A DNA stretch of 64,000 nt from positions 1 to 64,000 of the forward strand of contig FOLJ01000006.1 of NCBI GenBank assembly GCA_900112325.1, given 5' to 3'. How positions within the stretch are numbered: position 1 is the first letter of the stretch; each line of letters starts with the position of its first letter. This DNA is from Micromonospora sediminimaris (GTDB lineage Bacteria; Actinomycetota; Actinomycetes; Mycobacteriales; Micromonosporaceae). A program made the position numbers and the translations under genes. This document shows positions 17,967-25,942 of this stretch, one piece after another. Below the pieces are notes generated by a model, which saw only the letters and a program-made list of their open reading frames with translations, was not told the DNA's origin and ran no database searches.

Positions 17967-17996
17967 TTGTCCGCTCAATGAAGCGTCCCGTACATT
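17967..17996 (+). promoter_or_regulatory. Divergent promoter pair, hmgA versus 18005-fahA
   Basis: On the plus strand TTGTCC (17967-17972) and TACATT (17991-17996) are 18 bases apart. On the minus strand TTGAGC (complement of 17973-17978) has a candidate -10 TATCGG 17 bases on. The two -35 boxes abut, so the divergent transcripts may be co-regulated. Confidence 0.5.
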
Positions 17997-18004
17997 CTTG
18001 TCTC

Positions 18005-18871
18005 GTGTCAACGCAGCTGCCCACTCTTGTCGCCGGCCTGGTCGATGACGCCGCAGTCTTCCCGCCGGGCAGCGCGTCGCTGCCCGACGCCGTGCAGGCC
18101 CACCGGCGGCACCGCGTCGCGTGGTACGCCGACCTGGTCGGCCCGCTGCTGCTGCCCGCCTCGGCGATCACGGCGGGCGAGCTGAGCGGTCTCGTCGATC
18201 CCGAGGAAGGCTTCGCCATCGGGCTGATCGGTGACACCGGTCTCGACCGGCTGCCGTTCGCGCTGTCGTTCCTACCCCCGCTCGGGGTGACCGCACGACA
18301 GGTCGAGGTGCCCGTCGCGCGGCGGGGAGAGGACCCGCAACCAGGACTGACCGAGCTGGTGAAACTCGCCGAGCGGTTGGACGGCGTCCCCGTCTACGCG
18401 GAGATCCCGCTCACCTTCGGGCTGATGGGTGCCCTGGACGCGCTCGCCGACTCGCGCGCCCGGGGGGTGCCGGTCGCCGCCAAGTTCCGTACCGGCGGGC
18501 TGGCCGCCGAACTCTTCCCGACCCCGGCCGAGTTGGCCGCGGTGGTCTGCGCCTGCCGGGACCGGGGCCTGCCGTTCAAATTGACCGCCGGGCTGCACCA
18601 CGCGGTCCGGCACGTGGACCCCGAGACCGGCTTCACCCACCACGGGTTCGGCAACGTGCTCGCCGCGACCCTGGCCGCCGCTGACGGCGCGACCATCGGT
18701 GCCGTCGCCGAGTTGCTCACCGTGCGCGACGAGCGCCCGCTGGTGCAGGCTGTCGACGGCCGGCCCGATGCGGCGCGCCCGCTGTGGGTGGGGTTCGGCT
18801 CGTGCAGCATCGTGGAACCCCTCACCGATTTGATCCGGCTCGGGCTGGTGGACGGAGGCTTTGAGGCATGA
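18005..18871 (+). CDS. Conserved-looking unknown protein coupled to fahA
   Basis: 288 residues from GTG 18005. The alternation of short strands and helices (VYAEIPLTFG, VAAKFRTGGLAAELFPTP, FKLTAGLHHAVRH, LWVGFGSCSI) suggests an alpha/beta barrel, but I recognise no named family. Conserved-looking His and acidic residues (AGLHHAVRHVDPETGFTHHGFGN) could bind metal or substrate. The stop overlaps fahA by four bases (ATGA), and it is divergent from hmgA. Context points to a role in homogentisate breakdown; the missing maleylacetoacetate isomerase step is one guess, though it does not look like the glutathione- or mycothiol-dependent isomerases I know. Confidence 0.6.
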   Translation: MSTQLPTLVAGLVDDAAVFPPGSASLPDAVQAHRRHRVAWYADLVGPLLLPASAITAGELSGLVDPEEGFAIGLIGDTGLDRLPFALSFLPPLGVTARQVEVPVARRGEDPQPGLTELVKLAERLDGVPVYAEIPLTFGLMGALDALADSRARGVPVAAKFRTGGLAAELFPTPAELAAVVCACRDRGLPFKLTAGLHHAVRHVDPETGFTHHGFGNVLAATLAAADGATIGAVAELLTVRDERPLVQAVDGRPDAARPLWVGFGSCSIVEPLTDLIRLGLVDGGFEA

Positions 18872-20082
18872 GCGAGAGTCAGCCAGCGAGCTGGGTGCCG
18901 GGTGCGGCGGGTTCCGGGTACGGGGTGCACCACCTGCCGTACGGCGTGTTCCGGGTGGGCGGCGACGAGCCGCGCATCGGCGTACGCGTCGGAGATTTCG
19001 TCCTGGACCTGGCCGGCGCGGAGGCCGCGGACCTGGTGCTGGCCGGCGGCGCGCTGTGCCGGCCCACGCTCAACGCGTTCCTGGCACTGGGACGCCCGCA
19101 GTGGACCGCGGTGCGGGACCGGATCACCGAGCTGCTCACCGACCCGACGCACCGGGCGGCGGTGGAGCCGCTGCTGGTGCCCGTCGACGAGGTACGCATG
19201 GAGTTGCCCTTCGAGGTGGCCGACTACGTCGACTTCTACTCCTCGGAACACCACGCCTCGAACGTCGGCCTGATCTTCCGCCCGGGGCAGCCGCCGCTGC
19301 TGCCGAACTGGAAACACCTGCCGATCGGCTATCACGGCCGTGCCGGGACGGTGGTGGTCTCCGGCACCCCGGTGGTACGTCCGCAGGGGCAGCGGCCCAG
19401 CTCCGACGGGCCGACGTTCGGCCCGTCGGCGCGCCTGGACATCGAGGCCGAGGTCGGCTTCGTGGTCGGCGTACCGAGCCCGCTCGGCCGCCCGGTGGCT
19501 GCCGCTGACTTCGCCGACCACGTCTTCGGTGTGGTGCTGGTCAACGACTGGTCGGCGCGGGACATCCAGGCATGGGAGTACCAACCGCTCGGGCCGTTCC
19601 TCGGCAAGTCGTTCGCCACGTCGGTGGCCGCCTGGGTCACTCCGCTCGACGCGCTGCGCGACGCGTTCGTCGCCGGTCCAGAGCAGGATCCGCCGGTGGC
19701 CGACTACCTGCGCGACGAGCCGCACCTGGGGCTGGACCTGCGGTTGCGGGTGCTCTGGAACGGAGAGCCGGTAAGCGAGCCGCCCTTCGCCGGCATGTAC
19801 TGGACGCCGGCCCAGCAGTTGGCACACCTGACCGTCAACGGCGCCTCGCTGCGTACCGGCGACCTGTACGCCTCCGGCACCGTCTCGGGCCCTCGGCGCG
19901 ACCAGGTCGGCTCGTTCCTGGAACTCAGCTGGGGCGGCACCGAACCGGTCACCGTGGGCGGGACGGAACGCACCTTCCTGGCCGACGGTGACACGGTGAC
20001 GATCACCGCCACCGCACCCGGGCCGGACGGCACCACCCTCATGTTGGGCGAGGTCACGGGCACCGTCCTGCCGTCGAACTGA
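18868..20082 (+). CDS. fahA: Fumarylacetoacetase
   Basis: 404 residues. It hydrolyses fumarylacetoacetate to fumarate and acetoacetate, the last step of tyrosine catabolism. Seen: the N-terminal SH3-like domain, the metal/catalytic segment DYVDFYSSEHHASNVG (Asp and His), LPIGYHGRAGTVV, the metal-binding DIEAEVGFVVG, and VNDWSARDIQ with GPFLGKSF. Translationally coupled to the unknown upstream gene; a 12-bp hairpin terminates the operon. Confidence 0.93.
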   Translation: MSESQPASWVPGAAGSGYGVHHLPYGVFRVGGDEPRIGVRVGDFVLDLAGAEAADLVLAGGALCRPTLNAFLALGRPQWTAVRDRITELLTDPTHRAAVEPLLVPVDEVRMELPFEVADYVDFYSSEHHASNVGLIFRPGQPPLLPNWKHLPIGYHGRAGTVVVSGTPVVRPQGQRPSSDGPTFGPSARLDIEAEVGFVVGVPSPLGRPVAAADFADHVFGVVLVNDWSARDIQAWEYQPLGPFLGKSFATSVAAWVTPLDALRDAFVAGPEQDPPVADYLRDEPHLGLDLRLRVLWNGEPVSEPPFAGMYWTPAQQLAHLTVNGASLRTGDLYASGTVSGPRRDQVGSFLELSWGGTEPVTVGGTERTFLADGDTVTITATAPGPDGTTLMLGEVTGTVLPSN

Positions 20083-20100
20083 CCTGAACCCGACAGCTGA

Positions 20101-20129
20101 CCTTGATCGCACAGCGGGTGCGATCAAGG
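20101..20129 (+). terminator. Terminator after fahA
   Basis: Perfect 12-bp stem CCTTGATCGCAC / GTGCGATCAAGG with loop AGCGG, 18 bases after the stop. Confidence 0.75.
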
Positions 20130-20255
20130 ACCGTCACCGTCTTCGTTGATCGCCTCGGAATTCCGTCGCCATGCCGCGCCGGGCCGGCCGGTGCCCCCTT
20201 TCCGGTCGGCCCGGTCTCGGCTGGCGGAACGTCGAAACCGAGGGAGATGACGACG

Positions 20256-20465
20256 ATGCACGTTCTCGTGGACGCGGTCTGGCGTACCAGCAGCCGTTCC
20301 AACGACCAGGGCCTCTGTGTGGAGGTGGCCGACAATCTGGCCGCAGTCCACGGTGTGGTGGGCATCCGCGACTCAAAGGACCAGGCCGGACCGGTGCTCG
20401 TGGTGAGCCCGCCGGGCTGGACCGCATTCGTCGACGCGATCCGGGACGGTCGATTCGTCGGCTGA
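20256..20465 (+). CDS. DUF397 domain protein
   Basis: 69 residues. It has the family pattern: W-R-T/K-S-S-R-S-N near the N terminus, CVEVADN, VVGIRDSKD and a P-L/V-x-V-S-P-P-x-W-x-A-F-V end. DUF397 proteins usually pair with XRE-DUF5753 regulators and some act as their antagonists; this copy has no such partner beside it, unlike the copy at 39370. GAGGGAG lies nine bases upstream of ATG 20256; ATG 20247 is in frame but too close to it. Confidence 0.8.
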   Translation: MHVLVDAVWRTSSRSNDQGLCVEVADNLAAVHGVVGIRDSKDQAGPVLVVSPPGWTAFVDAIRDGRFVG

Positions 20466-20467
20466 TG

Positions 20468-20489
20468 CCCGCCGGGGGTCTCCGGCGGG
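20468..20489 (+). terminator. Short hairpin after the DUF397 gene
   Basis: 8-bp stem CCCGCCGG / CCGGCGGG with a six-base loop directly after the stop. Confidence 0.5.
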
Positions 20490-20554
20490 GATTCTCCGCT
20501 CGGGGACCCCGCACCACGATCACGCCGCGTACCGTCGGTGCCACGGGAGGTGGC

Positions 20555-21025
20555 ATGTCGACAGTTGCGGTGAACGGGTTGGTCGCGGCATCCGCAGTCG
20601 ATCTGTGGCGGGTGCTCACCGACCTGTCCCGGCCGAGGGGCGGTGATCGGCCTGTGCAACTGCTGACGCCCGGAGCGTTCGGCCCGGGTACGAGTTGGCG
20701 GGAGATCCGGACGCGACCGGGCGGCGGCACGGTGGCCGAGGAGTTCGTCGTGTTGGCCGCCGAGCCGCCTCGACGGCTGGTCCTCGGCTCGCCCGGTGAC
20801 GGCGTCGACTACCGGATCACCTGGACGCTACGGGACGTGCACCGTCGTGGGCGTCGCCACGCCTCGGTGACGGTGACGGTGTGGGCTCAGCCGGCCGCGA
20901 CGACTGGCCGGGCGCTCGCACTGCTGCTCGGCGGGTTGGCGGTCCGAGCAGCGGAAAAGGTGCTGCGGCAGGACATCGCCGCCCTGGCCGCCGCAGCCGG
21001 CGCCCGGCACGCCGAAGTCGCCTGA
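20555..21025 (+). CDS. SRPBCC-family protein
   Basis: 156 residues with the START/Bet v1-like outline: N-terminal strand VAVNGLVAASAVDLWRVLTDL, central strands with WREIRTRPGGG and RRLVLGSPGDGVDYRITWTL, and a long C-terminal helix (ALALLLGGLAVRAAEKVL). These proteins bind hydrophobic ligands in a cavity; this one is cytoplasmic with unknown ligand. GGGAGGTGG precedes the ATG. Confidence 0.65.
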   Translation: MSTVAVNGLVAASAVDLWRVLTDLSRPRGGDRPVQLLTPGAFGPGTSWREIRTRPGGGTVAEEFVVLAAEPPRRLVLGSPGDGVDYRITWTLRDVHRRGRRHASVTVTVWAQPAATTGRALALLLGGLAVRAAEKVLRQDIAALAAAAGARHAEVA

Positions 21026-21224
21026 CCCAGCGCCCCGCACGCCTCCGTTACGCCCGGATCCGAGCGGGGCTATCGCGAGTTGCGGCAAACAGCGGCATCA
21101 CGCCCACCGCGAGACCGCGGCATGCCGCATATCGGGACGGGCGAGCCGGGGGCGGGCGGGCTGGCGGGGCGGCTCGGGGGCGGGCCCGGAGGCGGCTGGG
21201 TAGGGTGCCGTGCGGAGGTGCGGC

Positions 21225-22475
21225 ATGGGGTGGGCGGTGGGTCGGCGGCGGTTCGTGGCGGCGGTGGCGGCGGTGGGTGTCGCCGCGACGGTCGGGGTCA
21301 TCGCGTACCGGGTCCTGGCGCCGGCCGAGGTGAGCACCCCCGCCCGGGACGACTACCCGGCGCGGAGCACGCCGGCCCCCGGGGTGACCGGCCGCCTGCC
21401 GGTTGCCCCGCTGATCGTCGACGGCCGGCTGCGGGTGTACGCCGCGCCCCGGCAGGTCTACGCCGACCAACCCGTCGACAGTCGTAGCCGGCGCACCCCG
21501 TACTGGTCCTTCCGGCGTTGGCCGGCGAGTCTGGACGCGGTGGTGGCGAGCGGGACGACTGTGGTGAGCCGCTGGTCGGACGGGCAGCTCGTGGCGATCG
21601 ACGCGCGTACCGGTCGGCTGGCCTGGCGGGCGGACGGGCCGGAGCCGGCATCGGAGCGGGTGGCGCGGCGCACCGGCACGGCCGTCGTCTGGCGGCCGAG
21701 CGGGCTTGCGGTGAGCCGGACCGTCGATGGCCGCCACGTGGTCGTCAGCTCCGGCGAGGGTGAAATCCGGGCGGTCGATCTGGCGGACGGCGGGCAACTG
21801 TGGCGGGCGGCTGTGGGTTCCGGTTGCCGCGAGCCGGTGGGCAGCGGCTCCGGTGGCCGGCTGCTGACCGTGGACGACTGTGAGGGACCGGCGGCCATCG
21901 AGTTTCGGGACACCGCAACCGGCATGGTGACGACCAGGTGGCGTCCGCCGGATGCCGGTGACGAGCTGACGGCGACGCTGCTCGGCTGCGAGCCCGACGG
22001 CGTCGGCTGTGCCGCGCTGCGGACCGCCGGCCCCGGGGACGCGTCCGCGCAGGGCTGGCTGCTCGGCTCGGCAGCGCCGGTCCAGGCGCCGGTTCTGGAC
22101 GGCTCGGCCACCGAACTTGTCGACGGGACGGCGGTGAACGTGGTCGACGGGGTGCTCGTCGGCCGGGCCGTGCCCGGTGGTGAGGAACGCTGGCGGGTCG
22201 AGGTCGGCCCCGGTCGGGTGATCGCCGTACAGCCCGGCCGGGTGCACGTGCTGACCGAGGCGAACGAGCTCGTCACGCTGGACCCGGCCACCGGTGCGCG
22301 ATCGTCCAGCTTCGTGCTCGACATCGGCTCCGACGGCACCGGGTGGGCACCGGGCGACGCGTACGCGGCCGACGGGTTCGTGGTGGTGGAGCGACTGCGC
22401 CGGCCGGTCGATCCCGACGCTGACGACCAGCGGTACTACCTCACCGCCGAATCGTTGATCATCGCCGCGACCTGA
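21225..22475 (+). CDS. Membrane-anchored PQQ-like beta-propeller protein
   Basis: 416 residues. After one N-terminal membrane segment (RRFVAAVAAVGVAATVGVIAY) the protein is made of repeats with the pattern G-x-L-x-A-x-D-x-x-T-G-x-x-x-W (LVAIDARTGRLAWRA, IRAVDLADGGQLWRA, LVTLDPATGARSSS), typical of PQQ-like beta-propellers. Without other motifs it is more likely a surface scaffold than a dehydrogenase. GGAGG lies six bases before ATG 21225. A second protein of similar design is at 31974. Confidence 0.7.
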   Translation: MGWAVGRRRFVAAVAAVGVAATVGVIAYRVLAPAEVSTPARDDYPARSTPAPGVTGRLPVAPLIVDGRLRVYAAPRQVYADQPVDSRSRRTPYWSFRRWPASLDAVVASGTTVVSRWSDGQLVAIDARTGRLAWRADGPEPASERVARRTGTAVVWRPSGLAVSRTVDGRHVVVSSGEGEIRAVDLADGGQLWRAAVGSGCREPVGSGSGGRLLTVDDCEGPAAIEFRDTATGMVTTRWRPPDAGDELTATLLGCEPDGVGCAALRTAGPGDASAQGWLLGSAAPVQAPVLDGSATELVDGTAVNVVDGVLVGRAVPGGEERWRVEVGPGRVIAVQPGRVHVLTEANELVTLDPATGARSSSFVLDIGSDGTGWAPGDAYAADGFVVVERLRRPVDPDADDQRYYLTAESLIIAAT

Positions 22476-22521
22476 CGACCGACGCCCCACGGCCAGCTCG
22501 ACAAAACGGACATAAGTTACT

Positions 22522-22527
22522 TATAGT
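22522..22527 (+). promoter_or_regulatory. TATAGT -10 box, leaderless-type, for 22534
   Basis: TATAGT ends six bases before the GTG at 22534 in a locally AT-rich stretch; no ribosome binding site is present. Confidence 0.55.
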
Positions 22528-22533
22528 CCCACT

Positions 22534-23070
22534 GTGCGTCTCTTGGCAGCCCTGCTGGGCGTGATCATGATTCTCGTCGGTGCCGCTCCGGCGGAGGCCG
22601 CCGCGTCGGTCGGGCGCAGCTTCCAGTTGGCCAAGACCGAAGGGGTGGACATCACCGTGCCGGCGACGGTCAACCTTGGTACCGGCTTCACCGGTGGGGT
22701 GCTTACCGGGCCGATGGGTCGGGTCGAGGTGACGGATGTCCGTGGCCCGGTCAACCCGAACACCTGGGTGGCCACCGTCTCCGCCACCGTCTTCATTACC
22801 GGCGGGGGTGGGGCGCAGCGGACCATCTCCAACGGCTCGGTCTTCTACTGGTCGGGGCCGGCGGTGCAGAGCACCGGCGGCGGCACGCTGGTGCCGGGCC
22901 AGCTCACCCAGGCGCAGGTGGTGGCCCTCAACGTGACCCGTGAGGCGTTCCGGAAGACCTCCGGCAATGGCAACAACCGCGTCGCCTGGAACCCGAGCCT
23001 GCGCATCGTCGTGCCGAACGGGATCATTGCCGGCACCTACACGGGCACGATTACCCGCTCTGTCGCCTGA
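22534..23070 (+). CDS. Small secreted WxL-like protein
   Basis: 178 residues. A signal peptide (LLAALLGVIMILVGAAPAEAAA) is followed by an all-beta domain. Its layout parallels the WxL domain of Gram-positive surface proteins: a VNLGTGF strand, V-T-D-x-R-G, a Trp-led strand NTWVATVSATVF, and a terminal AGTYTGTITRSVA where WxL proteins have G-T-Y-x-x-T-L-x-W-x-L. The second Trp is absent. A frameshifted paralogue follows at 23130 and a DUF916-like membrane protein at 23697, the partner type of WxL systems. Family assignment is inference from pattern. Confidence 0.6.
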   Translation: MRLLAALLGVIMILVGAAPAEAAASVGRSFQLAKTEGVDITVPATVNLGTGFTGGVLTGPMGRVEVTDVRGPVNPNTWVATVSATVFITGGGGAQRTISNGSVFYWSGPAVQSTGGGTLVPGQLTQAQVVALNVTREAFRKTSGNGNNRVAWNPSLRIVVPNGIIAGTYTGTITRSVA

Positions 23071-23116
23071 TGGGTTATTTGTCCAAAAGATCCTGCTGTG
23101 TGCCAACCGTGCGCTT

Positions 23117-23122
23117 TAGCGT
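23117..23122 (+). promoter_or_regulatory. TAGCGT -10 box, leaderless-type, for 23130
   Basis: TAGCGT ends seven bases before the ATG at 23130. Confidence 0.45.
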
Positions 23123-23129
23123 CATCGGC

Positions 23130-23671
23130 ATGAGGAAGCCACTTCTTACCCTGACCGCCGCCGCGGCCACCGTGGTGGCCCTGGCGGCACCCGCCGCCGC
23201 CGCGCCGTCCGGCGACACCATCGTGACCTTCACGGTCTCCACCGCCAACCTGGACATCGCCGTGCCACCGGCGGTGAACCTCGTGCCGCCTTCGCCGGCT
23301 CCAGCATCACCGGTGAACTCGGCAACGTCACGGTCACCGACAGCCGGTCGGCGCTGACCGCCACCTGGACGGCCACGGTGAGCAGCAGCGCCTTCACCAC
23401 CGGCGGCGGCACTCCCGAGGAGACCATCCTGCCGAACCTGGTCGAGTACTGGTCCGGCGGCGCCATCTCGACGACCGGTACCGGCACCTTCGAACCAGGC
23501 CAGCCCACCCAGGCCGACGCGGTCGTGCTGAACGTGCCGAGGGTCGCCTTCTCCAAGACGTCCGGCTCCGGCAACAACTCCGCGACCTGGGCACCGGACA
23601 TCCGGATCACCATTCCGGGCGGTGCGGTCGGCGGCACCTACACGGGGGTGATCACCCATTCGGTGGCATGA
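23130..23671 (+). pseudogene. Frameshifted paralogue of the WxL-like secreted protein
   Basis: It begins with a clean signal peptide (KPLLTLTAAAATVVALAAPAAAA) and reads in frame 0 to VPPAVNL, after which homology to the 22534 protein jumps to another frame (AFAGSSITGELGNVTVTDSR ... GGTYTGVITHSVA, stop 23671). Adding one G after 23283 (CTCG to CTCGG) restores a single ORF with V-N-L-G-A-A-F, matching V-N-L-G-T-G-F of the neighbour. It is therefore a one-base loss, either a real lesion or a sequencing/assembly error in a GG run. Repaired length would be about 180 residues. Confidence 0.75.
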
Positions 23672-23696
23672 CCGCGTCAGCGCCCTCGCCCTGGCC

Positions 23697-24788
23697 GTGA
23701 CCGTCCTGGTCACTGCCGGGGCACCGGCATCGACCGCGGCCGGGGCGGTGCCGGCGTCCCGGGCGGTGGCACACCCCGAACCCGCTCCGCCCGAGGTCGT
23801 CGACCGACCGGCGGCCGACCGTCGGGACGGCCGCTCCCGGTCGCCGCAGCCGAGCGGCAGCGCCTCGCCGAGCCCCAGCGGCCCGCCCGTCTCGGTAGGG
23901 GTGCGCCTGCTCGACGCGCCGGTGAACCGCCGCGACGACTCCCGGGCGCACAAGTACATTGTCGACCACGTCAAGCCCGGGACCACGATCAAGCGGCGCA
24001 TCGTGGTCAAGAACTCCTCGGAGGTCCAGCGCAAGGTCGCGCTCTACGCCGCCGCGGCGGCGGTGACGAAGAAGGGTTTCGTCATCGCGCCGGACCGGAC
24101 CGAGAACGAGTTGAGCAGTTGGATCCGGGTGGAGCCCGCAGAGGAGGCGCTGGCCGCGGGTGAGGAGGCAGAGGCGCTTGTCACCATCCGGGTGCCGCGC
24201 GCCGCCGAGGCCGGTGAACGGTACGCGGTGGTGTGGGCCGAGATCTCGGGCACGGACGGCCAGCAGATCCGCAACGTGGGTCGAGCCGGCATCCGGGTCT
24301 ACCTGTCGGTGGGGCCAGGCGGGGAGCCGCCGTCCGGCTTCGAGATCGGGCCGCTGACCGGCCTGCGGGAGCCCGACGGCACGCCGATCGTCACCGCCGA
24401 CGTGCGCAACACCGGGAAGCGGGCGCTCGACCTGGCCGGCGAACTCCGGCTCGCCGACGGGCCGGGCGGTCTGTCCACCGATCCGGTCCGGGTCGAGGCC
24501 GCGACGCTGCCCCTGGGCGGCAGCACCACCGTCCGCGTCGCGCTGGACTCCCGCCTGCCCGACGGGCCGTGGTCGGCAAAGCTCGACCTGGCCAGCGGCT
24601 GGACCAAACGCAGCGCCAATGGCACTGTCAGCTTCGGCGGCACGACCGTTCCGGCGGCGGCCAGCGCCGACCGGTCGAGCACGGTGCTGGCCGGCGGACT
24701 TGTCGCCTCGGGGCTGGTGCTGGCGCTGCTGTTCGGTCTCGCGTACCGGCGGCGGTCGCAGCAGCGGGAGCCGGTGCCGCAGGAGTAG
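23697..24788 (+). CDS. DUF916-like (WxL-interacting type) membrane-anchored surface protein
   Basis: 363 residues from GTG 23697. A Pro/Ser linker leads to a domain with YIVDHVKPGTTIKRRIVVKN and A-A-A-x-V-T-K-K-G-F patterns of DUF916, the WxL-protein peptidoglycan-binding domain. A second beta-sandwich follows (VTADVRNTGKRALDL, LPLGGSTTVRVALD; DUF3324-like), then one membrane helix (about 325-345) and a basic tail. The signal peptide is incomplete from this start. A better peptide (RVSALALAVTVLV) is open upstream but lacks a start; adding one C near 23672 would join it to the ATG at 23668, which overlaps the previous stop. A one-base loss here is likely. A bidirectional terminator follows. 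Confidence 0.65.
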   Translation: MTVLVTAGAPASTAAGAVPASRAVAHPEPAPPEVVDRPAADRRDGRSRSPQPSGSASPSPSGPPVSVGVRLLDAPVNRRDDSRAHKYIVDHVKPGTTIKRRIVVKNSSEVQRKVALYAAAAAVTKKGFVIAPDRTENELSSWIRVEPAEEALAAGEEAEALVTIRVPRAAEAGERYAVVWAEISGTDGQQIRNVGRAGIRVYLSVGPGGEPPSGFEIGPLTGLREPDGTPIVTADVRNTGKRALDLAGELRLADGPGGLSTDPVRVEAATLPLGGSTTVRVALDSRLPDGPWSAKLDLASGWTKRSANGTVSFGGTTVPAAASADRSSTVLAGGLVASGLVLALLFGLAYRRRSQQREPVPQE

Positions 24789-24794
24789 CAGACT

Positions 24795-24829
24795 CGGGCC
24801 GGTCCGCTGGGGGATGGCGGACCGGCCCG
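24795..24829. terminator. Bidirectional terminator, DUF916-like gene / hisC
   Basis: Perfect 13-bp stem (24795-24807 with 24817-24829) with a nine-base loop between two convergent genes. Confidence 0.8.
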
Positions 24830-24841
24830 GTACGGCCTGGT

Positions 24842-25942
24842 CTAGCTCAGGGCGGCCTCGGCCGCCGCCAGGAAGGCGTCGTTCTCGACCGGCGTGCCGA
24901 TGGTGACCCGTACCCCGTCACCAGGGAACGGCCGCACGATAACGCCCCGCGACTCGCATGCCTTGCCGAACTCCACCGACCGGTCACCCAGCGGCAGCCA
25001 GACGAAGTTCGCCTGGCTGGCCGGCACGCCGGGAACGAGTTTGGTCAACGCCTCGCCGACCCGCTCGCGCTCGGCCACCACCAGCGCGCACCGCCGGCGC
25101 ACCTCGTCGGCCTGGGCCAGCGCGGCCAACGCGCCCGCCTGCGCCGCCATGCTTGTGGAGAACGGCGTGACGACCTTGCGGACCGCCGCCGCCACCTGCG
25201 GCTGCGCGACCAGGAAGCCGATCCGCAGGCCGGCCAGACCCCACGCCTTGGAGAGGGTGCGCAGCACCGCCACGTTCGGCCGATCGGCATAGCCCAGCCA
25301 GTCCGGCACCTCCGGGTCGGTGACGAACTCCCGGTACGCCTCGTCGATCACCACAAGCACGTCGTCCGGTACGGCGTCGAGGAAGCGGTCCAGCTCGGCC
25401 CGGCGTACGGCTGTGCCGGTCGGGTTGTTGGGGTTGCAGACCAGGATCATCCGGGTGCGATCGGTCACCGCCGCGGCCATCGCCGCCAGGTCGTGCCCGT
25501 GCGCGGCGTCGTTGGGCACCTGCACGCTTGTCGCGCCGCTGGTCGCCGCGATGATCGGGTACGCCTCGAACGAGCGCCACGAGTAGACGAGTTCGTCGCC
25601 CGGCAGGCAGGTGGCCCGTACCAGGTGCTCGGCCAGCGCCACCGAGCCGCAGCCGGTCGCCACCCGGTCGGCGTCCACCCCGTACCGTTCGGCGAGCGCC
25701 TGGCGGAGCGCGACCACGCCCATGTCCGGGTAGCGGTGCGCCCCGGCGACGGCCTCGGTGACCGCCTCCACCACACCGGGCAGCGGGCCGTACGGCACCT
25801 CGTTGCTGGCCAGCTTGATGGCCTCGGGCAGGCCCAGCTCACGAGCCAGGTCGGCCGGGCTGCGTCCGGGCACGTAGTTGGGTAGCGCGTCCAGGTCGGC
25901 GCGGGTCAGCCGCACCGCCGCCTGGTCTCGTCGGTCGGTCAT
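24842..25942 (-). CDS. hisC: Histidinol-phosphate / aromatic amino acid aminotransferase
   Basis: 366 residues. A fold-type I PLP enzyme with [12 protein letters not shown] near the N terminus, NPNNPTGT, the D-E-A-Y PLP-ring contact ([10 protein letters not shown]), the Schiff-base Lys in [14 protein letters not shown] and a terminal Arg ([15 protein letters not shown]). It is the last gene of an apparent operon led by hppD and overlaps the upstream gene by four bases. That context suggests it makes 4-hydroxyphenylpyruvate from tyrosine (Pat-type, as HisC2 in mycobacteria) rather than serving histidine synthesis; no other his genes are here. The symbol follows the family, not a proven role. 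Confidence 0.8.
   Translation of the reverse strand: MTDRRDQAAVRLTRADLDALPNYVPGRSPADLARELGLPEAIKLASNEVPYGPLPGVVEAVTEAVAGAHRYPDMGVVALRQALAERYGVDADRVATGCGSVALAEHLVRATCLPGDELVYSWRSFEAYPIIAATSGATSVQVPNDAAHGHDLAAMAAAVTDRTRMILVCNPNNPTGTAVRRAELDRFLDAVPDDVLVVIDEAYREFVTDPEVPDWLGYADRPNVAVLRTLSKAWGLAGLRIGFLVAQPQVAAAVRKVVTPFSTSMAAQAGALAALAQADEVRRRCALVVAERERVGEALTKLVPGVPASQANFVWLPLGDRSVEFGKACESRGVIVRPFPGDGVRVTIGTPVENDAFLAAAEAALS

Noticed and set aside
22459..23106. Minus-strand frame opposite the WxL-like gene
   Set aside because: Shadow with no ribosome binding site or motifs; the plus-strand gene has a signal peptide and a paralogue.
23378..23671. Independent 97-codon secreted protein gene
   Set aside because: It has no signal peptide and aligns with the C-terminal part of the 22534 paralogue; it is the 3' part of a frameshifted gene.
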